In this document: in pieces, positions 10,152-21,149 of the stretch
Layout of the letters: each line of letters begins with the position of its first letter
Numbering within the stretch: position 1 is the stretch's first letter
Source: Agrostemma githago
Lineage: Eukaryota; Streptophyta; Magnoliopsida; Caryophyllales; Caryophyllaceae
Reading direction: 5' to 3'
DNA length: 64,000 nucleotides
NCBI GenBank assembly: GCA_958450325.1
Contig: OY288244.1
Span: 30,792,424-30,856,423 of the forward strand
Made by a program: the position numbers and the translations under genes
The notes under the pieces: generated by a model
Seen by the model: only the letters and a program-made list of their open reading frames with translations
Databases searched by the model: none
Told to the model about the DNA's origin: nothing

Positions 10152-12689
10152 ACTCCCCCACACTTAACCCTTACTCGCCCTCGAGTAAGCACATACTAAC
10201 TACTAAACTAGCCGAGTGGGTATTAGCGTACCCTACGCCCTTTCAACTCACGCGAGAGCACCTAGAGGATAAGTGCTTTCTGCAAGGCAAGTGAGGTCTT
10301 GCGACAAAACCGTGGATGCAACCGGACACAAAAACACATAAACAAACAAACATACAAACAAACACACAAAAGGCTGCACCCAAAAAGAAACAAATACCGC
10401 TTCCCTCTAAAAAGCGGTGAAAGAACCACCGGTTTAGGACTCAAGGCAAGTGACAACGTTCCCAAGCTAGCAATACAAACCAAGATGAACTAAACCCTAA
10501 TAGTATGACGATAAAGAAACAAAAACGTTGGTAACTTACCTAGGTTTCTCCTAACCTTCTAAGAACGTACTACGGGACGATCGGCGGGATGGAAAAAGGA
10601 TGAACCACGGTGTTAGTCGACACTGTAGGTAAGTGAGACCCCGCCCCCTTTAGCAATGAGCCAAGAGGGTCGTCCCATGTCCGAAACCGCATAACTAGTC
10701 CAAGTAAAAAGGTGGAAATAATTGCAAAGTGAGGGAAGACCGACCTTTGCCGCTATCATCCTTCCTAGGGACTCGGTCCTTTGGTAGGCTCTTCACGGCA
10801 AAAGTCGGAAAAAGACTTATTTTTGTGGGGTTAGGTTCTTTTTGTGAGACGATTTTCTTTTGGCATTTTCTCTTTTCTTTTTGCATATTTGCTTTGTGCG
10901 TTGCCATGCCATTTCTTTTTCATCTTTTGTATTTTCTTTTTGGCTTTTTGTGCCTTTTCTTTTTCTTCAATCATTTCTTTCTTTCATTTTCTTTTCTTTG
11001 CCCTTTTTGGCTTGATTCGATTGATAGGCATTTCTTGGCAATTAAGAAAGAGAGACTACAACATATTGCAACTTTATTGTGTGGAAATGTGCAGGAGGTA
11101 GGGAAATGGGAGAGTCGGGGAGCGTCCTTCCCTTCAGACCCACAAAAAAGGGGAAAACTTGGACTAGTCAAACCATTCCGAACATGGTCACCTAAGGGAC
11201 GGGACTCGGCAACCAAGGCCTTTTCACACCGTGCAGTGGGTGGTCATAATGGTCAAAATGCAAATCCCGTAGTAAATCCCTAGTAAGCAAGGTGGACTTA
11301 AGATAAAGGACCAACAAAATCATTGATTTAGGGTCATTCTACTAGACTAAAGTCCAAGACTCGATTTATACTACTAGGAAGGGAAAGTAAACACTCGCAC
11401 ACTAGCCTCTAAACCGGGTTTTTGAAAACCTATTTACACACAAGACACAACTACACAACACAAAACAAAGACGCGACGAGAACGAAAGAAAAAGAGACAA
11501 AAGGCCACAAAACAAAAACAAAACAAAACAAACACATAAACAACACAAACACCACCCCGAGCTTCCAAACAAGCCACCAACAAACACCAAACTTTACAAA
11601 GCTCCTCCCGAGCACACAACATCACAAACCTTCTCCAAACTTTACAAGAAATAAAGAGGGAAAAGGGATAGAAGACGTTACCGGATGTCTTGAAAGATTT
11701 CCAAAACTAGCGGTGATTAAGCAACCTATAAGGAAAAGGGAGGCAAAACACGCACACAAAACAAATACACGATACAACGAGACAAAAGTAAAACACACGA
11801 AAGAAAATCTTTTTGATTTTTGTGAAATTTTTTCAAATTTTTAGGATTTTTAAAGATTTTTTCAGAAAATGATGAAAATAAAACTAACTACGATAGAATA
11901 TCGGTCCCCCACACTTAAACCGAGCAATGTCCTCATGCTCGATCGTAGTGTGTGGAGAGACAAAAGAGAAAAGAAAAGAAACTACAAAAATAAAGCTAAA
12001 AATCAAAAATAGAGCGGAGAAAGGGGTAGAATGTGTCCGGCCGGGGTGTAATCAAGTCACCGTGGGCCAAGACAAGAAAAGATATGGATGGGGGAAAAAA
12101 ATAAAAAGAAGGAAATAAAAGGAAATGGGAGGGGAGGACTAGGTGTAATCAAGTCACCTAACCCGAATTTCGCCCGAATCCGACTAAATCCTACAAAAAG
12201 GGTGAAAATCTTGTAAAATTTGGACTTAGAAATGACTCTCGATGTAGTCACGTCATCGAGAGTCGGGAGCAACAAATACCAAGGCCCCGAGGGCCACCAT
12301 GACACAAAAGTGTATAAGGGAAGAGGAACTAACAAAAGAAGACAAGCTATAAAAGACGGAAAAGAAAGGATAGTTGCCGTACCATGCGGTTAGCAACTCA
12401 CTCGCTCCATCGTCTCATTGGTCAATATAAGCACTTTGCTTGTCGTCATCATTGTCCTCCCGCTTCGAACTTGAAAGTATCGCATGGTTGAGGTAGTAAT
12501 GGTGTGAGGGGGTGAGATTTGATGTGGGGCTTGGTGTAAAGTGAAGAGGAAATGAAGTGATGGCATGTAAATAAAGTGTAAGGGTCGTATGATAGGGACA
12601 AGGAGAAGAAGGGAGGTTGGAAGGGGGTGTACAATGGTTGGGTGGACTCAAATGACGAAGAAGAGGCACAAGGGGGAGTAGGGGGCCGG
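10152..12689 (-). other. Non-coding internal region of TGATAAG element
   Basis: Homologous to 36124-38680 of the intact copy. The bases next to the LTR (10152-10166) read on the minus strand as a purine tract (AAGTGTGGGGGAGT), the expected start of plus-strand DNA. A second copy of this tract lies at 11905-11919. T-rich runs at 10840-11000 have no supported frame. Open frames here are low-complexity and not conserved as protein between the copies. Confidence 0.7.
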
Positions 12690-13161
12690 TATGGGTGGTC
12701 CCGGTCGGGATGGGGTCGGTCCCGGCCGGGATGACCTGCTCCCAGTCGGGATGGGCCGGACAGTAGCCTCCTCTTTTGTGCACCTCATCCCGGACGGGAT
12801 GAGGTCCTTCCCGTCGAGGATGGGTCTTGTAGGCCTCTAATATGATTCATTTGGTCCCTCCTTGCCTCTCATGGGTTTCTCATCGATTCTCGAAACTCGG
12901 GATCGGGTCTCGGAGGCTCGGGATTGAGTCTCAAGGTCTCGGGGTCGAATCCAAGGCATCGAGTGATCATTCCTTCACTTCGTTGGCTCCAAAAAGTGTA
13001 TGTATTGAGTCGGAATCGCTCCAACTCTTCACGAATGGTCTCGGGAACCTGAAACGAGCTAAAGGAAGCATAAGTAGCCCATAAATCGCTCCCAAGGAGC
13101 GATTCCACAAGGAAATGAGACCAAAACACTACGAAATAGGCACTACAAACTACACTTATCA
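12690..13161 (-). repeat. Truncated LTR remnant
   Basis: Close copy of the last ~470 bases (plus-strand sense) of the LTR at 8593-10151, including the CCCGG palindromes and the CACTTATCA end. Confidence 0.85.
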
Positions 13162-13290
13162 GAGTACTTGAATTTGAATGTTGGAGTCCTTGAATGATAA
13201 TTTGGCATGTTTGCAGGCATTCAATCAATTGATAGCTACAATACACAAGTTAGCAACAATGCTCCCATGATGACAACACCGACTATTTAA

Positions 13291-13431
13291 AATAGCACCA
13301 ATTCTCTAAGCTTGACTTACACTCTGGATAACAGCAACAATTGGATAAGGATGGTAGAAGTTGAGATCATACCTGAGCTAGGGAGATGCTTCCAAACTCT
13401 TGAGGAAGAGATTAAATTTTGTAAGATGTAA
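13291..13431 (+). pseudogene. FAR1/FRS-like scrap in the Mutator-like element
   Basis: About 46 residues end in EVEIIPELGRCFQTLEEEIK then FCKM and a stop. A P-E-x-G..F.(S/T)LEEA..F pattern begins the FAR1 DNA-binding domain of plant FAR1-type MULE transposases. Only the first part is present and no zinc-binding residues follow, so this is a relic. Its position inside the element with MULE-like ends supports the assignment. The frame is short and the match is by eye. Confidence 0.35.
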
Positions 13432-14265
13432 TCTCTTACATGTGGTTTTGATCTACTTGGAGTGCTTGGTGTTATATCTTGGAATACATGGTGTTATATC
13501 TTGATGTAAACTGTTAGAGTAACTGAGATCAAATAGTGAAGTAACTACTTGTAAGCATTGAAATAACAACAACATTAGAGTAATTGAAGATGTATAATTT
13601 GATTGATTCAATCAATAATTAGTAAATGTTGTAGTAACTATTGTCCAATATAAAAATAATTACCTGAAAGCATTGGAATAACAACAACATTAAAGTAACT
13701 GAAGTTGAATAATTTGAGTGATTATTGGAGTAACCACCAAAACATGTTGGAGTAGTTGCTTGAAAGCAGTGAAATAACTATGTTCGTCTCATTACATATC
13801 ATTTACAAACCATCAAACACTAAGTATTCAATGCTTTCACAAAACATAATGCATCTACAAGAAATGACACATTAAATGAAGTGGTCTATGACATCTTTGC
13901 TTCCTAAGTATTTTCGTTAAATCTAAAGTTTTTGAATCTATATCACCCAACTTCTTCTCCATGTAGTCTACTTTTCCCGAGATTTCTTCTTGCCATTGTC
14001 TTTCCACGACATTCTCTGAGAAAATCGCACGTTAAACGAAGCCGAATTAATAGTTATCAAGTATTGAAGTCATTAATAGTTGATGATTATATGTATCTTG
14101 TGACATAATCGATTATATCAAGTATTGAACCATATTACTCCTATACATACATATAAACACAACAAGTATTAGCATTCAAGTATTCTAATATGTATATTAA
14201 AGTATTCTAATGCATATATTCAAATACTCCAATATTCGACATCAACTATTTTAATTATTCAAGTA

Positions 14266-14314
<49 letters not shown>

Positions 14315-14734
14315 GTACTCCAAAATTAGAAACCCTAATAACTCAAAAATAATTATAGAAACAACAAATGAAGCAATATTGGAGGAAATCGAAGTTAAGA
14401 AACAAAATACTTGATAACCGTAATAAGAAGAACGACAAATTTTAAACATAACACATATTGAGCGAAAATACCTAAAATTAGAAAGAAGAAATTGAAGCAA
14501 TAAGTGAGAAAAATACCGAAATTGAAGAAATTAAAGGGAATTGATGATGAAGATGAGAAACACGATTGAAGACTAGAGGAAATTATAGTGAGAGAATTAA
14601 ACAAAGTGAAGAAAGACATTGAAGAGATTATTTGGGGTTGAAGAAGAAGAGCAGTAGAGAGAGCAAAATCAAATGAAGAGAGGGAAAGGAAAATTGAGGG
14701 GTCCACCCAATTTCAAAGATCTAATCTCGGCCGT
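13432..14734. other. AT-rich remainder of the Mutator-like element
   Basis: No gene seen. Repeated phrases such as TTGGAGTAAC and GAAATAAC with CATTGGAATAACAACAACAT occur twice around 13555-13700. A 40-bp TA microsatellite lies at 14271-14310. Confidence 0.5.
14271..14310. repeat. (AT)20 microsatellite
   Basis: Uninterrupted AT dinucleotide run of 40 bases. Confidence 0.9.
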
Positions 14735-14805
14735 TGATCAAGTATTAGATCAATGGTACAAATTGTTAGGATATTTACACCAAATTAGTGTGTTACACCA
14801 GATCC
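14735..14805 (+). repeat. Right inverted end of the Mutator-like element
   Basis: Reverse complement resembles 3305-3362: GGTGTAA words twice, then ACCATTGA. Followed by an ATATAC microsatellite (about 14815-14852) into which element B inserted. Confidence 0.45.
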
Positions 14806-14857
14806 TATTTCTATATACATATAAATATACATATACATATACATATACATATATATC

Positions 14858-17236
14858 TGTGGACATGACATAGGTCCACCCCGACGCGGCCACGCGCGGG
14901 TTTGGGGAGGCGAATGAATCTCCATATGAGATGGTCAAATTGAAATTTAAATCGAAGTTTGAGTCGCCACCGAATTTTATGGTTATTCGGAACCGTTCGA
15001 GCCCACTCTATGTCGTAGTGGGCCGTGTACAAAATACGGCCCATTTCCGATGTCAGAGTTTATTGGGGTCGTCCCTTTGCAGTTCGATATCGATGCCGAC
15101 TTGAACGGTTTATCGTATATTGAATGACTCTCGTTGCCAATGGTTTTGGACATCCGGAAACCACGGTTCTGAGTAAGGGGTGAGGGTACGTGTTGGGAAG
15201 TTCACTAAGAACACCCAACCCCGCCCGCACATTAGCGGCCTCTACTAGGATATCGAATGATTTTTGAATACGGCGTTAGTTGAACGATGAATGATATGCA
15301 AACATTGTTTTCCTAAGCATGTAGGGAATTGAACGGGTTGCTAAGTCGGTTTAATGCATGAAAAATTAACGTCAAAGTTGAATTTAGCATGTGAGATTCG
15401 TTTTAGTATAATAAAACAAATGATGAAAAGGAATGAATTTGCTACAAGATAAACAAACGAGTTAGTATCGATTTGTAAATAATAATATAGCAAATAAAAT
15501 AAATATACGAGATCGAGAAAATAAATATTAATCGAAATCTGAAAAATATTGCTAAAACGCTGTTTTGTATAAAAAAAGAAGTTCGAAAAAATAATAATAA
15601 TAAAAAAAACGAGAAAGGCGCGTCGTGGCAGCCGGCCGCGCGGCTCGCCCGGGATTCCGGCGAGTCGCGTGTTGGTCTGTTTTTTTGAAGATGATTTTTC
15701 GAAGATTCGACTAAATCACGTACAAATATTGCATAACTTGTACTCGATCTAATATTTTCGATATTCGTTATATTCGATAATTGACTACGAAATCAATATC
15801 AAATACTCGGAATAGTTTTGGAAAAGATATAAATTTTAGAAATCGTTTCGTAAAATAATAAAATAAAACGAACGAAAAGGCTAAAAAAGACCCGGGTCTC
15901 ATGCCCGTGCGCAAGTCGCCTGGGCGTGGCGCGACTCGCGTGCGGGTCTGTCCGATTTTTATTTTTTTGTTCGAAATTGCTAATTTTGATAAATCGCGTA
16001 CAAAATATGAATTAATTTGTATTCGATTTATGTTTTCGATATTCGTCGTACCCGATATTCGATTATGAAATCGATATCGAGTATTCGGAATGAATTAAAA
16101 AAAAGTTTTGTAAAAAGAAGTTTGAACGAAAAAAAAAAGATGTAACGATTTTTAACATCGTCGAGATTTTAATATAATTCTTTTTGATACAATATTCGAT
16201 TATAGAAAATCGATATCATATTTTTAAGAATGTTCGATATATGAAAATAGTTTTTAATAATATCGATATTAGAAAATAAAAAAACGACGAATGACCCGTA
16301 ATATAAAAAAAACGAGAAGGAGAAGAAGAGAAGAAAGAGAAATCGGGTTTGGTACACCCTCAACCTACATGCTTCAGTCTACTCGGATCAAAGCTCCTCG
16401 AGACGTGGCTTGGGCAACAGAACGTTGAGTGGATGTTGGTGAGTTGCGGTGGTTCGGTTTAGACGTGAGACGGGTGAAGGGTGTCGGGTATCGGGGCCGG
16501 TTTCCTTCGGGTTTTGGATGTACTATCGGTTTCTTAATGCTAAGGTTGATGCTTTTCAGGAATTATGTATATATCGTTGTGTGAATAATTGATCGTTTTG
16601 TGTTGTGATACGATAATTTCTGATATCGAAAGTGTTGTATGCAAGGGGCTATTTATAAGGAGTTCCCGACCTTGGCTAGGAGAGTTTGAACTATCGTTTA
16701 AGATAGGAAACGTAAGAAACTGAAAGGCATGAGAATTCCGCTTACTTGTCGAAGAAGCAAGGGAAACACGGCTGGTTTGTGCTGCTCGGCCGAGTGTTTG
16801 CACTCGGTCGAGTGTTTGAATCGGTTTTCGGATAGGATTCCTACTTGAGATCGAATTCTACCTTAAACGGAATTGTTTAATATTTGTGTAGCTGATTTTT
16901 GTGGAGTTTGAGTTCGAACCAACCGTGTGAGGTGTCACGGTTGACTCACGAGTCTCGGGAAATATCTTTGACCGGGTTCTGACTCGGTCGTTAAAAGACG
17001 GTTTTACCCCTGGTGTCGGATTCGACCCAAATTAGTGTTATTTGACTCGAAACGACCCACTGGGCCTGAATTTGAGGTTGGTTTTGTGATATTTGTACTC
17101 CTTAAAAATCCCAAGCTAAATATCCATGATTTCGAGCCCATTTTCGAGTACGTTAAAGCATGTTTGCGTCCGATCATCATCGGGTGTTTGTCGGAAACTA
17201 CTATAGACACCTGACAGCAAAATGTGGGTGTCTACA
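14858..17236 (-). repeat. 3' LTR of element B
   Basis: 2379 bp, about 98% identical by eye to 27425-29804. Confidence 0.92.
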
Positions 17237-17249
17237 GAGCCCCCACTTT
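17237..17249 (-). other. Polypurine tract of element B
   Basis: Minus strand AAAGTGGGGGCTC directly abuts the 3' LTR start TGTAGACACCC. It is the expected plus-strand primer of reverse transcription. Confidence 0.75.
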
Positions 17250-17889
17250 GACTGAGGCTTGGACAGGGCGAAAGTCAGAGTAGCTACCAGGTCAATCAAG
17301 GATTAAAACCCGGTAGCTTCCGGTCGGGTCGTTTAAGGTCCATTAGACCTGCGTAAAGGGCCCGCCGGCCATGGATTAGAAATGTACCTGAGCTGATGAT
17401 AACTCCGTGGGGGGATTGAACTTGTCGCATAAGACTTAAAATGGGCCTATATGTGGGCTCATCTTGTTAAATGCCGCTGGGGAGTTATGCAAATTGCACG
17501 GTCCTGCTTGAGTCGTCCTGTACATATTTATGCAAAGTTGCAAAGTTTTGCATGTAACATTTGTAGGAAAAAAAATGACTCGCGCTGGGAAATAAAAATT
17601 TTGAGAAAAAGGTTTGAATTTTTGAGTTTGTAGGAGTCTTTCAAAGTTAGAGAATTTTTGACTCTGAAAAGGAATAGGAATGCTTGAGATGACTTAGCTA
17701 AATCTCAGGATAAGGATTGTATGCTAAATACTCTAGGATTGGGAATCCTAAGGTGAGGAGGAGAATTTGGTTTTATGCTATAAATACCCCTTCCTTGCTT
17801 CATAAATTCTCACAATTCCACAATTCCCTCTCTTTCTTAAAGAAAAAAACAAACCCTGAGAAATTATTCTTTCTTTTAGAAATCCAATT
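17250..17889 (+). other. Upstream region of the antisense gene
   Basis: No gene. It holds the TATA box and 5' leader of the antisense gene and otherwise unique sequence next to the purine tract. Confidence 0.5.
17779..17786 (+). promoter_or_regulatory. TATA box of the antisense gene
   Basis: TATAAATA at 17779-17786, 111 bases before the ATG at 17890, followed by a pyrimidine-rich leader. It is oriented toward the antisense gene and opposite to LTR transcription, so it looks like an independent promoter. Confidence 0.55.
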
Positions 17890-19621
17890 ATGGGAATCGA
17901 CCGATTAGTTGGAATGCTGCATGAATGATCCAAATATTTCAGAGATGCCGATAGGGCCATCCTAAATCAGAATGACGTTACCCAATTGTTCGTGATCCGT
18001 CAGATGCGAGTAGATCGTCACTTCTTGGATGCTTGCCTGTCCTACTGGGACGATATTTATCATGAATTTGGTTTTCCTCGAGGAGAAATCTGCCCTGTCC
18101 TTGAGGAAATTGCTGCTGTAGGAGGATGGAATCTCATACTTCGCCCTGCTATCCCTTTTTCGATTTCTTACCCAAGGAGGAAGTTACGGGAATTTTTAGG
18201 GCTTTCTCATATGGAGGTATCCCGTATGCTAGAAGGAGATACCGTTTCCTTAATTGATCTAGCTGAAAAATTTATGAACCCAGATGACGTCCGGGTCAGG
18301 CCGGTCCACAGCCGTAGGGCCTTTACCTTTTGTATGCTACATGTCTACGCCTTCGAAGGCCATATGGATTTATTATCTTGCATGGGCCATGTTAGACTTT
18401 TCACCGTGGCTGATTTAATGGAAACGGAGCACAGCCCGGCTTGGTTGATTACAGGAGAGATTATCCAGGGTTTGGATAATCGTAAAAGGGATCCGTCAGT
18501 CCGGCTGACTGGGAGTACCCGTCTTTTACAGGTATACCGGTTTTTTGACTTTTTTCCGGTTTTTTCTGATTTTTTGCGGTTTTTCCAATTTTCCGGTTCT
18601 GCGGTTTTTTTCGATTCTCCCGATTTCTGCGGTCTTCTCGGTTTTCACGCCTTTTCATGTTTTTTTTTTTGACGTGATTTTGACGATTTTTCGCGTTTTC
18701 GATTTTTGTGGGTTTTTCCAGCTGTGGCTGTTCGAGAGGTTATCGATCTTGGATCCTCCCTTAGACGTGAGCCGGTATCAACTCAGGCAAGTAATGATGA
18801 GGAGACGAAGTATTGCCTTTTCTCACTTCAACACCCAAAAATACTGGAATGAGGTGCTATCCTTCCATGGAGGCCTACCGATCCGCTGGACCGTCCCATG
18901 GTGGCCGATTTATGTTTGGACCGGTTTGGAGTCTCGAGATAGGGCTAGATATCAGGTAATCCTATCTTTTAGACAGACAATTCACCTCTTTCCCGATCGC
19001 ATACTTAGGCAATATGGTCGGGTGCAAAGAATCCCAGAGATCGAGGCAGTCGTGAGTGAATCTACACAGCTAACGGATGTAATGTGTGACACCTGGATGC
19101 AAAGGTGGTATACACGAGCTACTCGGCCCGTTCCTAGAAATCCTCATTCAATCTGGGTAACTGACTCTTATGTAAGATGGACACGAACTGATTCAGCTAA
19201 AACCCTAGCTGCCTTGAAAACTGACGAGGCCTTTGACCTGTTACGCCGGGAACATGCTAAAGATAATAGAAGCTTCTTTGCCGAAGAAGCTACTCCGACA
19301 GGTCAGAAAGGGAGATCTAGGACTCAGACTGAAGGGTCCAGTACTAAGGGTGCACGGGGCAAAGTGAGCCCCCAGACGAAATTAGAAAAGAGACTAGGGC
19401 CAAGGCTGGCGGTCAAGGACCGACTTGGTCCTCGAGACAGGCTTCCCGAGCCCGTCAGAGCTCGGCTTGGACCGGTGCAAGCGGTGGAAGACCCAAAATC
19501 GAAGAAACGGGTTCGAGCAAAAGAAGTTCCTCTTGTGATTAGGGAACGTTCGCCGCCGCCCCGTCGGCCTCGGGCTCTACGTGACCCGAAAGATAAGGGG
19601 AAAGGAAAAATGTATGAGTAG
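17890..19621 (+). CDS. Antisense spliced gene of element B (plant mobile domain-like)
   Basis: Lies between integrase and the 3' LTR, opposite to pol. Exon 1 is 17890-18531, a T-rich 190-nt GT-AG intron is 18532-18721, and exon 2 is 18722-19621; together 513 codons. Visible motifs: a GE motif at ~62-66 (GFPRGEICPVLEEIAAVGGW), WPIYVW near 275, and HLFPDRILRQYGRVQRIP at ~302-319. This is the pattern of PMD proteins (L.DR.LRQ.G..Q.IP). The last ~110 residues are basic and low in complexity, ending DKGKGKMYE. PMD proteins are nuclear and act with PP7-like phosphatases in silencing; a role for the element is inference. One in-frame TGA at codon 13 (17926-17928) mars this copy; a downstream ATG at ~18003 is possible. 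Confidence 0.75.
18532..18721 (+). other. Intron of the antisense gene (element B)
   Basis: 190 nt, TTACAG/GTATAC at the donor and TTTTTCCAG/CTG at the acceptor, strongly T-rich with repeated CGGTTTTTT words. Splicing joins LLQ to LWLFERL in frame; reading through gives low-complexity Phe-rich sequence. The same codon junction is split by an intron in element C. Confidence 0.8.
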
Positions 19622-19776
19622 TCTCCTAAATTTATTATTTAAGTATTACTACTATTTTTGTGGTGTGATTTTGTTTTTTTGTTTTGTGATGTATTTTTGA
19701 AATTCCCGAGTTTATCGGTAAATAATAAAAAGACATATTAGTGAATACCGTTCCCGTCTTTTCGTTATTGCAGCGG

Positions 19777-19808
19777 TTGTACCCTTTTGAGGGGTTGCCT
19801 ACGTATCC
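19777..19808 (-). ncRNA. Conserved post-integrase hairpin motif (element B)
   Basis: Minus strand GGATACGTAGGCAACCC, seven variable bases, GGGTACAA, about 190 nt after the integrase stop. Element C has the same 32-nt arrangement with a different 7-nt centre at 58769-58800. ACCC and GGGT can pair as a stem. Conservation outside any coding frame suggests a cis-acting RNA element; its function is unknown. Confidence 0.55.
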
Positions 19809-19998
19809 AAGATTAATGGAATCAAACCTTCCGTAGTTCAGAAGTATTTTTTGCAATTTTTCGAAATACATCAAGATTATTAATTCGAGGTGTGCAACGG
19901 TAGGATAAATAATCCTAACTTATTGACTTGCTTAAAATTTTTTGAAAATTCATAAAAAGAAAAATTTATAAATTTTGCAAATGACATTGAGATTGGGC

Positions 19999-21149
19999 TT
20001 ATGGGTAGTAACGCTTCAGTTGGTCCAAGTTTGTTGGGTTGACGAACTCGTTTCCGTCCAAATCCGTTAGCATTACTGCTCCTCCCGAAAGAATCTTCTT
20101 TACTAAATACGGCCCAGCCCAATTGGGTTTGAATTTTCCCCTTTGGTCAACTGGTAGTAAAGCTCGGACAGATTTTAGGACTAGATCGCCCTCTTTGATA
20201 TTCCTGGGCCTAACCCTTTTGTTAAAAGCCTGTTGGATCCTTTTCTGATATATCTGAATATTATTTAGAGCTCGGGATCGCCGTTCGTCTAAGAAGACCA
20301 GCGAGTCATATCGGGCTTGGACCCAATCTGCTTCAGGTACCTGGCTCTCGAGCAGAATCCTAAGGGATGGTACTTCTAGCTCGACTGGCTGGACTGCTTC
20401 CATTCCATATGTCAGATCGTATGGAGTTGCTCCGGTTGCAGTTCGAATTGATGTCCGATATCCCCATAAGGCAAAGGGTATCTTGTCGGGCCAGTCCCGG
20501 TAATTCTCAGCCATCTTTTTAAGAATGGTGACAATTGTTTTATTGGCTGCCTCCACCGCACCATTCGTTTGGGGACGGTAATGTGACGATGTATGCCTTT
20601 GGATCTTGTACTTTTCCAGCAAAGTGGCAGTTTCAGCTTGAAAATGGGTCCCGTGATCACTGATGAACTCGTGCGGAATCCTTTATCGACATATAATTTT
20701 ATTTTGAATGAATTTAGCCACATGTTTGGCATTCAAGATCCGGTATGACTCGGCTTCGACCCATTTAGTAAAATAGTCGATGCCCTCTAGGATGAAACAG
20801 TGACCTCCCGTCCCGAAAGGGTTCACTTTCCCGATTATATCGATTCCCCATGTTGAGAATGGCCATGGTGGTGTCATTGTATACAATAGGGATGAAGGCA
20901 TATGCTGAACATTGGCGTCATAGTTATGACAGTGTTTGACATACAACTGACAGTCAGTTTCCATGCTATTCCAATAGTAACCGAGTCTCGCGATTTTTCG
21001 GGCCAACATATGGGCGTTCATATCGGACCGTTTTCACCATCATGTACCTCGGCCATAACTCTTTCGGCTCGAGTTTTGTCAATGCATAGGAGTAAAGCCC
21101 CCTGTGCTGTCTTCTTATATAACTGTCCATCGTCTGTGCGGATGAACTG
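19999..21149 (-). pseudogene. Element B integrase
   Basis: Zinc-binding region at ~20930-21040 (HMNAHMLARKI...DCQLYVKHCHNY). The last Cys of the HHCC motif is Tyr here, while element C keeps Cys. Catalytic core: WGIDIIGKV (first Asp), FISDHGTHF (second Asp), TNGAVEAANK (Glu). C-terminal region with KFKPNWAGPYLVKKI and GGAVMLTDLDG, ending LKRYYP and stop. There is a frame change near 21020 and an in-frame TAA at 20683-20685 in the core. Integrase inserts element DNA; the 5-bp TSDs of both Tat elements fit. No chromodomain is seen. Confidence 0.9.

Larger units (their letters stand above)
8593..13161 (-). mobile_element. Rearranged TGATAAG-family LTR element
   Basis: TSD GAGTA lies at 8588-8592 and 13162-13166. 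The family is the same as the near-intact copy at 34506-42134. The plus-left (3') LTR is complete (8593-10151), but the other LTR is only its last ~470 bases (about 12690-13161). The part corresponding to 38680-41650 of the intact copy is absent: the gag-like ORF, the primer site and most of the 5' LTR. The junction near 12694 lies in a TCCCGGTCGGGATGG word present both in the internal region and in the LTR, so the deletion probably arose between these short repeats. Confidence 0.85.
3305..14805 (+). mobile_element. Mutator-like element, host for nested insertions
   Basis: The ends are diverged inverted repeats. The left end reads GGTTTTGGTGTAAGCACC then TTTTGGTGTAAACACC and ACCGTTGA. The reverse complement of the right end reads GGATCTGGTGTAACACAC then TTTGGTGTAAATATCC and ACCATTGA. 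Removing the Helitron (4569-8420) and the LTR element (8593-13161) joins three blocks that share one AT-rich minisatellite (TACTTGAATATATATG-type units), showing they are one sequence. A FAR1-like coding scrap at 13291-13431 supports a MULE. I could not find a 9-bp TSD, so the exact ends and the class remain inferred. Confidence 0.45.

Noticed and set aside
10729..11283. Phe-rich frames, also 36699-37064 and 11402-11844
   Set aside because: They come from T-rich or A-rich low-complexity tracts and are not conserved as protein between the two element copies.
18545..18721. Phe-rich frame continuing through the middle of the antisense gene
   Set aside because: It is T-rich intron sequence with good splice sites; exon joining restores a continuous PMD-like frame and the same junction is split in element C.
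20039..20248. Plus-strand frames opposite integrase and RT (also 21582-21974, 22784-23193, 23723-23965)
   Set aside because: Shadow frames of the minus-strand pol gene with no independent support.
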